A DNA stretch of 64,000 nucleotides from Ignavibacteria bacterium. Lineage in GTDB: Bacteria; Bacteroidota; Ignavibacteria; Tepidaquicellales; Tepidaquicellaceae. A model generated the notes under the pieces. The model ran no database searches. It worked only from the letters and a program-made list of their open reading frames with translations, and was not told where the DNA came from. This document shows, piece after piece, positions 46,741-53,792 of the stretch. Each line of letters begins with the position of its first letter. Position 1 is the first letter of the stretch. The stretch covers positions 390,775-454,774 of the forward strand of contig JAQTLX010000002.1 in NCBI GenBank assembly GCA_028714695.1. The letters are read 5' to 3'. The position numbers and the translations under genes were made by a program.

Positions 46741-46766
46741 AAAAGGCGGTTTACACCGCCTTTTTA
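46741..46766 (+). terminator. Terminator after first BNR gene
   Basis: Stem aaaaggcggt / accgcctttt followed by T; preceded by agataagggtaaataaaa, which also occurs after 49196. Confidence 0.88.
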
Positions 46767-47759
46767 TTACCTAATAAACAATTTCTGACCTTCCATTTTT
46801 ATTCTGAAACTAAAAATATATTTTATATATCAAAGCGATTTTAACATCACACTTAATCTCCAACCGTTCAATTCCGAAATATACTCAACAATATCATTAT
46901 CTGAAGCAGAGCGCAATTCTTAAAGATCCTGCAAATAAATATTTCTTTGCGGTATGAGTGAATCTAATTTTTATAAACGCAGACTTTTAATGTATATAAT
47001 CTATGAAATGCAGGTGACAATTAAATTCAAAACAATTTCAGCATGAGTATAATTGGAATTTTGTTGATTATATTCACTATCCGGCTGATGATATTGAGTA
47101 TAGATTAGAATGAATTACCAATTCACAGGTGATATTAAAATATTGCCAATGTAGAAATAGCGAAAGTAAAAATTATTAACATAATATTTTATTTCAATTA
47201 ATTTTATTAATAATTATAATGATAATTATATTGATTTTTATATTAATAAGATATAGTTTGAAAAAAGCACGATACAAACTTATACTACTTCAAATAAAAA
47301 TATTATATAAAAAAGAAATTAATTTAAATTCTAAATATACCTTACAATTGCTTAAAATGGTGCAATAAGAAGAAAAATTGCTTGATTATATCCGGCAGCG
47401 CGGTAATAGTACAAGAGCAATTATTAAATATAAAAGTATATTATTAAATTTTAACTTTATATAATCATTAAACAAATTACGAGACATCTCATTTATTAGG
47501 AAATTATATGTTTATGAACATATACATATTAATTATATTACTATGTGTTATATTTAATAATCCATTTTAACGATTCTCAAATTTCGCGAATATGAATACA
47601 GATAAAAAGCGGATAATGCCCATTTTTGTTACGATAGTTGTTTGCCAATCGGTAATTTTTATCCGGATTCCGGAAAATGAAGCGGGGAAAAGAATTAGTT
47701 CAAATATTAACTTTAATCATCAGGGGTTTTCCCAATAACAAATAATTAAATTAAACATT
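46767..47759. other. Long AT-rich intergenic region
   Basis: About 990 bases, very AT-rich, the longest non-coding stretch here. No RNA gene, repeat array or terminator beyond the one at its left end was seen. Only one short frame near the right end (47592-47738) looks at all coding. It may be the eroded site of a deleted member of the exported-protein array. Confidence 0.45.
47592..47738 (+). CDS. Possible small membrane peptide (uncertain)
   Basis: 48 codons from ATG to TAA. The translation has a hydrophobic stretch (IFVTIVVCQSVIFI) after a charged start (MNTDKKR), and base composition is less AT-rich than the surroundings. It ends 21 bases before the glycosidase gene, so it could be a leader peptide or a decayed signal sequence. 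No ribosome site is evident and no family was recognised. Confidence 0.25.
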   Translation: MNTDKKRIMPIFVTIVVCQSVIFIRIPENEAGKRISSNINFNHQGFSQ

Positions 47760-49196
47760 ATGAAAAAAAGAATGCGGCTTCTGGGCTATTATTCGATACC
47801 GATATTAATATCGGTATTGATGATTTCTTTTATGGGAACAATGATTCCAAAAAACTTCACGTCTTTAAAAAGACCTCCGCTTATTAATTTATGGGGGATA
47901 ACGCTGGAGGATATAATGGATGATACAAGTTATACCAAGCAGCCATTTATGGACAGCATAGTTTCATCACTCTCGAAATTAAGATGCGGTGTGACGACAA
48001 GGATTGTATATAATCCTGATTCGCTGGATGGGAATCCATACAACCCAAATCCCGATTGGTATGATAGTGTAACGGCACAAATAAAGACCGTAAGCAAAGT
48101 TATGGGATTATTTTTAGACAGCGAATCATGGAGTGAGGAATTATCCGGTTTGTCATTTGGGAGAGATGAATTGAAAACGAGGTTAATTGGATTTATGGAC
48201 AATTCAATACTAAAAAATAAAGTGGATATCTGGGAAATTGGAAACGAATCGAACGGTACGTGGGTACACGACGGTGATATACCTGCTGTTCAATCGGATT
48301 TAGATACATTGTTTAGAATTGCCAAAGGAAAAATTGCCGCACTTAAAGGCAATAAACAAACAGCATTAACTTTGTTCTATTATCCCAGTGAAGGCTGTGT
48401 CGAAGACAACGGAAATTTACCTTACACAGCGGATAATTATATGATGTTAAAATGGGCAACAAATTTTGTTACGAATTACCCTGATGTTGTAAAATATATC
48501 GATTATGTATTTATATCGTATTATCCATTGAATTATTTCGGTTGTGATACATTAACCACTGTAAATTGGTATTGGCAATCACAGATTGACTCACTATCTA
48601 CATTATTCCCAAATTCATTAATAGGATTCGGTGAAGTTGGGTGGGATAGTGATAATATGCCTACACTTTCGTCAAAATTAAATATAGTGGACTATTATTA
48701 TACATATGCGCCTCCTAATGTTCCTATATATAATAATTGGACTACAGCATGTTTCTACTGGAATTATCAGACAGACTGTTTCGACTCAACAAATTTCAGT
48801 TTTTATAACAGGCCTGTATGGAGGGCAATAGACTCAATTATGGGTGAGTGTACAAGCATCGGCGGTACATTAGGCTCAAAAAACAAAGACGTTCCGCGGG
48901 AGAATAAAGATATAAAGAAGGGTACAAAAATATTCAAATATTCTTTATCCAATAACTATCCAAACCCATTTAATCCTACAACACGTATTGATTATTCGAT
49001 TCCACGGCAATCGTTTGTTTCATTCAAGGTTTATGATATATTAGGCAAAGAGGTAAAAACATTAGTAAATGATGTAAAACTTGAAGGACAGTATTCGATA
49101 GAGTTTAATGCCTCAGATTTGCCGAGCGGTGTATATTTCTACAAACTGACGTCGGGTGATTTCAGCGATATAAAGAGAATGATATTGGTAAAGTAA
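47760..49196 (+). CDS. Secreted glycosidase-like protein (GH clan A style) with sorting domain
   Basis: 478 residues. N-terminal hydrophobic signal (YYSIPILISVLMISFMGT). The body resembles a TIM-barrel glycosidase of clan GH-A: IWEIGNESNGTW with a candidate acid/base Glu at about 164, and IGFGEVGWDSD with a candidate nucleophile Glu at about 292, with YIDYVFISYYP between them as a barrel strand. No exact GH family was recognised. The final 80 residues are a sorting domain (SNNYPNPFNP, SFKVYDILGKEV, SGVYFYKL). Unlike its neighbours it lacks the Ig-like and P domains. Its terminator and tail match those of the BNR genes, so it belongs to the same exported set. Confidence 0.7.
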   Translation: MKKRMRLLGYYSIPILISVLMISFMGTMIPKNFTSLKRPPLINLWGITLEDIMDDTSYTKQPFMDSIVSSLSKLRCGVTTRIVYNPDSLDGNPYNPNPDWYDSVTAQIKTVSKVMGLFLDSESWSEELSGLSFGRDELKTRLIGFMDNSILKNKVDIWEIGNESNGTWVHDGDIPAVQSDLDTLFRIAKGKIAALKGNKQTALTLFYYPSEGCVEDNGNLPYTADNYMMLKWATNFVTNYPDVVKYIDYVFISYYPLNYFGCDTLTTVNWYWQSQIDSLSTLFPNSLIGFGEVGWDSDNMPTLSSKLNIVDYYYTYAPPNVPIYNNWTTACFYWNYQTDCFDSTNFSFYNRPVWRAIDSIMGECTSIGGTLGSKNKDVPRENKDIKKGTKIFKYSLSNNYPNPFNPTTRIDYSIPRQSFVSFKVYDILGKEVKTLVNDVKLEGQYSIEFNASDLPSGVYFYKLTSGDFSDIKRMILVK

Positions 49197-49223
49197 GATA
49201 AGGGTAAATAAAAACATATAATA

Positions 49224-49250
49224 AAAAGGCGGTTTACACCGCCTTTTTTA
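49224..49250 (+). terminator. Terminator after the glycosidase gene
   Basis: Same stem as at 46741 (aaaaaggcggt / accgccttttt), with the same preceding agataagggtaaataaaa. Confidence 0.88.
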
Positions 49251-49267
49251 TTACACGGAATAGAATT

Positions 49268-49468
49268 TATTCAGTTGAATTTCATTTCAGAATCGGATAA
49301 ATTTATATATAAATTGTGAATTAGTATTTTGAGTTATATACCGCCGACTTTATTTCTTTTTGATGCCATCTTTGTTCTTTAACAAGTCCGAATCTTATAT
49401 TTAATTTGATTAAAAATTTATCTCTCTTCATAATATAAATTTATTTTTCATAACCAAAAAAAACAAAA
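49268..49468 (+). promoter_or_regulatory. Leader region shared with the first BNR gene
   Basis: Homologue of 43655-43858, including gttctttaacaagtccga at 49374 and a CT-rich run (tctctctt) at about 49421, 48 bases before the start. Confidence 0.6.
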
Positions 49469-52306
49469 ATGAAAAAAGCTCTCTCTCTTCTCTCAATTTT
49501 TGTGCTGGGGTTTATTATACTCACAGGACAAAAATATCAGGATAATGGTCCGCGGTGGACACCGAGTACCGTAGCATATCCCAAAGGTAATTACGTTCAA
49601 TTACCAAGCGAGCCGGACAGGTTTGTAAGTTTTAGTAACGGTCCGAGATATATCTATACACCACAGGGTGTATTAGCAGTAAATCCCAGTGTAAGAGTAT
49701 TGCCTTCCACAACATGGAATCAATCGGAATTATACCTTGCATCAAATAAAGCAAACAGAAATATTTTATTTGGTTCATCGAATAATGTAAACGGCAGTTC
49801 AATTAATTCAGGATGTTTCGTCTCTACAGATAACGGTTTAACATGGGGCGGATATCAGCAAATAAATTCAGGTAATACAAATGATCAGCGCGGTGATCCG
49901 GGTCCTATGATTGATAAGAATATGAGATTCTTGTTCTCACACTTAGTTAGTTCCGCAAATTTTAGTGATGTGATAGGAATAGGGGCAAACTATTCTACAA
50001 ATTACGGAGCAAACTGGTCATCAACAGTAATTTTTGATAACAGCGGTGCAAATTGTGATAAAAATTTAAGTAACTCAGACGATTCACCATCTAGCCCTTA
50101 TTACGGCTATTCATATACTGCATGGTGTTATCTCGGTTCACCTGCTTCTTCAAGGGTATCAAGAACAACGAACGGCGGAGTAAGTTGGGATTCGTATATT
50201 ACTTTGGCTTCCTCGACAGGACGCTATTTTCAGGGTCATGATGTTGCAACAGGACCTAATGGGGAAGTTTATGTAGTATGTAATGTTGAACCTACTATGT
50301 CACCATGGAACGGCGTTAAATTAGGAGTATCGAAATCAACAAACGGAGGAGCAAGTTTTAGTGCAATAGATTCGAGTATAGTTATCAACGGGGCAAGAGA
50401 TAATGGATCATTCGGCGGTTGGTCTTTAAGAGTCAATGACTTTCCGAGAATAGACGTCGATAAATCCGGCGGTGCACACAACGGCTGGATTTATATTGTA
50501 GATATGCAAAAGAATTTAGCACCGGCAGGTTCAGATGAAGACGTTATTATGTATCGTTCATCAAATCAGGGTGCAACCTGGATGCCGGGTGTCAGAGTTA
50601 ATCAGGATGCACTTAATAACGGAAAAAGACAATTCTTTCCAGCAGTAAAAGTTGATGATTACGGTGGTGTTAACGTAATCTATTATGACAACAGAAATTT
50701 CCCGAATGCGGACTCAGCAACAGTAATGGTTTCACGTTCTATTGACGGCGGAGCAACCTTTACGGATTTTGAAATAACTGACCATCATTTTAAGCCGAAA
50801 TCACAATTAGGTATGGGCGGGGGATATATGGGCGACTATATAGGTCTTGCAATCGGCAACAACAAAGTTTACGGTTTCTGGATGGACGATAAAGCAGGTG
50901 CGGCAGGTTTTTATAATGCATGGACCGCTTCATTTGACTTAGGACCTTCAATCGTACATACACCACTTGGCAATACGGAACAAATAACAGGCAGCAGACC
51001 GGTGAATTGTGTTATTACGCCGGCAGGCAGTCCTATTACACCTTCGACAGTAAAGTTATATTATTCGCTGAATAATCCGACACTCACTTCGAATGTAACG
51101 ATGACAAATTCGAGCGGAAATAACTGGACAGCAAACTTACCGTTATCAGGTGCAGGTACATACAGATATTATATAACGGCAACAGACGGATTAAGCAGAA
51201 CAGCGACATATCCTGCAGGTGCACCTGCAAATACTGTTCAGTTCTTAGCATCGACAGATACAATTAAACCTGTTATAACACATATACCAATCAATAATAC
51301 ACCTAAGACTACCTGGCCTGTAAGTGTATCGGCAAACGTAACAGATAATATCGGAATAGATTCAGTTTGGGTCAGATGGTATAAAAATAATACAGGTTTA
51401 GGAGTTAAGGTATTTAAATTACCGAATACGAGCGGTTCTACATATTCGGCATTATTCAATTCATTAAATTCCGATGTAGCAATCGGCGATTCGATATTTT
51501 ACAGAGTCATTGCTCAGGATAATTCAAGCGGTCACAACAGAGACTCTACAGCATTAAACAAATTCACAATAACAAACGTAGTAGCAACAAACGTTTGTAT
51601 CACAAAGTGGATTCCAATCAGAGATAATGTATCAACTTACGACAGTGTACAGGTAGGAACACATTCTAACATTATCAAAGTTAACTTCACAATGGTTAAC
51701 CTGATACATACATATGACGGCGACGTAACCTTTGCACTACGATCGCCAAACGGTACGGAAGTGGTTCTTACAAGCAACAACGGTGGCAGCGGAGATAATT
51801 ATACAAATACGGTTTTCAACGATTCCGCAACAACACCTATTGCAAGCGGAACTGCTCCATTTACCGGAACATTTATACCGACGAGTCCTTTATCGGCATT
51901 CAACGGACAGGACGCATACGGGTGGTGGAGATTCAGAGTTACTGACAATGCAAGCGGCGATACGGGTCATGTTGGTCAGTATTGTATTCAAATATATTCC
52001 GGCGGAACTCTTACGGGAATAAATAATGCAGGAATACTCCCGACGAAGTTCGAATTATCGCAGAACTATCCGAACCCGTTCAATCCGACGACGAAGATAA
52101 ACTTTGCGATACCGAAACAGGGTTTAGTAACAATGAAAATCTATGACGTACTCGGAAGGGAAGTCAGAACACTCGTAAATGAAGTGAAGCCGGCAGGAAA
52201 TTATTCAGTTGATTTCAATGCGTCGGAACTTTCAAGCGGAGTATACTTCTACAGAGTACAATCGGGTGACTTCAGCGACATAAAGAGAATGATATTGATA
52301 AAGTAA
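49469..52306 (+). CDS. Secreted BNR/sialidase-like protein with P domain and sorting domain
   Basis: 945 residues. Paralogue of the 43859 gene in its N-terminal half: signal (SLLSIFVLGFIILTGQ), then a propeller region (about 70-490) with Asp-box motifs such as S-T-D-N-G-L-T-W, T-T-N-G-G-V-S-W and S-I-D-G-G-A-T-F. The C-terminal half, however, matches the subtilases: two Ig-like segments (about 492-700), the P-like domain (about 707-850) and the sorting domain, almost identical to 42539-43585. It is thus a hybrid of the two gene types in this array. Catalysis as a sialidase is unproven; carbohydrate or protein binding at the cell surface is possible. Confidence 0.82.
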   Translation: MKKALSLLSIFVLGFIILTGQKYQDNGPRWTPSTVAYPKGNYVQLPSEPDRFVSFSNGPRYIYTPQGVLAVNPSVRVLPSTTWNQSELYLASNKANRNILFGSSNNVNGSSINSGCFVSTDNGLTWGGYQQINSGNTNDQRGDPGPMIDKNMRFLFSHLVSSANFSDVIGIGANYSTNYGANWSSTVIFDNSGANCDKNLSNSDDSPSSPYYGYSYTAWCYLGSPASSRVSRTTNGGVSWDSYITLASSTGRYFQGHDVATGPNGEVYVVCNVEPTMSPWNGVKLGVSKSTNGGASFSAIDSSIVINGARDNGSFGGWSLRVNDFPRIDVDKSGGAHNGWIYIVDMQKNLAPAGSDEDVIMYRSSNQGATWMPGVRVNQDALNNGKRQFFPAVKVDDYGGVNVIYYDNRNFPNADSATVMVSRSIDGGATFTDFEITDHHFKPKSQLGMGGGYMGDYIGLAIGNNKVYGFWMDDKAGAAGFYNAWTASFDLGPSIVHTPLGNTEQITGSRPVNCVITPAGSPITPSTVKLYYSLNNPTLTSNVTMTNSSGNNWTANLPLSGAGTYRYYITATDGLSRTATYPAGAPANTVQFLASTDTIKPVITHIPINNTPKTTWPVSVSANVTDNIGIDSVWVRWYKNNTGLGVKVFKLPNTSGSTYSALFNSLNSDVAIGDSIFYRVIAQDNSSGHNRDSTALNKFTITNVVATNVCITKWIPIRDNVSTYDSVQVGTHSNIIKVNFTMVNLIHTYDGDVTFALRSPNGTEVVLTSNNGGSGDNYTNTVFNDSATTPIASGTAPFTGTFIPTSPLSAFNGQDAYGWWRFRVTDNASGDTGHVGQYCIQIYSGGTLTGINNAGILPTKFELSQNYPNPFNPTTKINFAIPKQGLVTMKIYDVLGREVRTLVNEVKPAGNYSVDFNASELSSGVYFYRVQSGDFSDIKRMILIK
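51260..52306 (+). repeat. Long direct repeat, copy C
   Basis: See copies A and B. All three are in the same orientation, so recombination between them would delete or duplicate the genes in between. Confidence 0.95.
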
Positions 52307-52334
52307 GATAAGGGTAAATACAATCATATAATAA

Positions 52335-52361
52335 AGAGGCGGTTATCCGCCTCTTTTTTTA
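52335..52361 (+). terminator. Terminator after second BNR gene
   Basis: Stem agaggcgg / ccgcctct followed by T run; preceded by agataagggtaaata as in the other array genes. Confidence 0.88.
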
Positions 52362-52450
52362 TTTAAAAAGTAAACATATAATTTAACATAGATATAAACC
52401 ATATTTTTCATTTGACTTAATAAACTTCAATATTTTATTTAATTTTCATT

Positions 52451-53299
52451 ATGAAAACAAGACTGATAAAAGAGGAAGAATTTATTAAACTCGATGATAA
52501 ACAACTATCACTGGTTCGTAACGGCTGGGGAGATAAAGTTGTCGACAGCATCAGTGTTTCGAAAATAATATATCATTCTGACGGATATTTAATTGACGGA
52601 TATATTGCTAAACCGAAACTTATCGAGAAGAAACTTCCTATGATTTTATGGAACAGGGGAGGAGATGAATCCGATGGCAGGCTCGATGATTTTCTTGCGT
52701 CAGGAATACTTGGGGAAATTGCATCGTGGGGATATATTGTCATTGCATCGCAATACAGAAAAGAAGATGAATTCGGCGGAAAAGAAATAAATGATGTAAT
52801 GAACCTTTTGAAAGCCGGCATGGAACTTATTGAATTCGACGGAGAAAATATTGGGGTTGAAGGCTGGAGCCGCGGCGGTATGATGACATATATACTTCTT
52901 ACGCAGGTTAAATTTCTTAAATGCGCAATAAGTGTTTCGGGAATTTCAAATTTAAAAAGAAATTTTGAATTTAATTTGAAATTAAGAAATAAATTTTTCA
53001 ATAAATTCAACAAATACAGTCCCGATATTATCGGCAGAGAAATTGAATTAAGATCGGCAGTGAATTTTTACGATAAGATGGCAAAAACAACACCTCTGCT
53101 TTTAATACACGGAACGGGCGATGATAAAGTTTTATGCGATGATTCAAAGGATTTGTATCATTTACTGAAGCCATCATTCGAATCGGATATAGAACTTGTG
53201 TTATTTGACAGGGGTGATCACTATTTACGTTCAAAGAGAAAAGAAGTATCTATATTAAGAAAATCCTGGTTTGATAAATATTTGAAATTTATTTATTGA
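52451..53299 (+). CDS. Alpha/beta hydrolase (prolyl oligopeptidase-like S9 fold)
   Basis: 282 residues, no signal peptide, so cytoplasmic. The nucleophile elbow GWSRGG with Ser140, an Asp in TPLLLIHGTGDDKVLCDDS (about 215-230) and a His in FDRGDHYLRS form the expected triad. The N-terminal LIDGYIAKPKLIEKKLPMILWNRGG is typical of the dipeptidyl-peptidase or dienelactone-type group. Substrate unknown. It precedes the bacilliredoxin and clpC genes by 31 bases and may share their transcript. Confidence 0.82.
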   Translation: MKTRLIKEEEFIKLDDKQLSLVRNGWGDKVVDSISVSKIIYHSDGYLIDGYIAKPKLIEKKLPMILWNRGGDESDGRLDDFLASGILGEIASWGYIVIASQYRKEDEFGGKEINDVMNLLKAGMELIEFDGENIGVEGWSRGGMMTYILLTQVKFLKCAISVSGISNLKRNFEFNLKLRNKFFNKFNKYSPDIIGREIELRSAVNFYDKMAKTTPLLLIHGTGDDKVLCDDSKDLYHLLKPSFESDIELVLFDRGDHYLRSKRKEVSILRKSWFDKYLKFIY

Positions 53300-53330
53300 T
53301 ACATATGTTTTATATTATAAAAACATATAT

Positions 53331-53792
53331 ATGAAAATTGATATCAACATGTACGATCCGAACATGGTAAAACCGATGAAAGATGAAGCAATATCGATGG
53401 GTTTCAGAGAATTATCGACTGTTTCGGATGTAAAAAGAGAGATTGTAAAGAAAGGATATACACTGGTTTTTGTAAATTCCGTCTGCGGATGCGCGGCGGG
53501 TAAAGCCAGACCCGGCTTAAAACTGGCATTGAAATATGCAGGAGAAAACGACTGCGTACCGGACAACTTACTTACTGTTTTTGCGGGAGTTGACAGGGAA
53601 GCGGTTGCTGAAGCAAGAGGTTATTTTGCCGGAAATGTGCCAACGTCACCTCAAATTGCATTGTTGAGGGATGGTAAATTAATTAGTTTAATTCAGAGAA
53701 ATGAAATAGAAAATTCTGATGAACACAGAGTTGCAGAATTAGTCGTAAATTTATTAAAAGAACATGTAAAAAGGAGCAATTATGGACAGTAA
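53331..53792 (+). CDS. BrxA/BrxB-family bacilliredoxin
   Basis: 153 residues, full length. Thioredoxin-like protein with the CGC motif (NSVCGCAAGKARP, Cys52 and Cys54). In Bacillus, such proteins remove bacillithiol from mixed disulfides. Conserved text includes MVKPMKDEAISMGFREL near the start and FAGVDREAVAEAR with YFAGNVPTSPQIAL later. Whether this organism makes bacillithiol cannot be told from the window. Its last 11 bases overlap the clpC start, so the two are translationally coupled. Confidence 0.93.
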   Translation: MKIDINMYDPNMVKPMKDEAISMGFRELSTVSDVKREIVKKGYTLVFVNSVCGCAAGKARPGLKLALKYAGENDCVPDNLLTVFAGVDREAVAEARGYFAGNVPTSPQIALLRDGKLISLIQRNEIENSDEHRVAELVVNLLKEHVKRSNYGQ

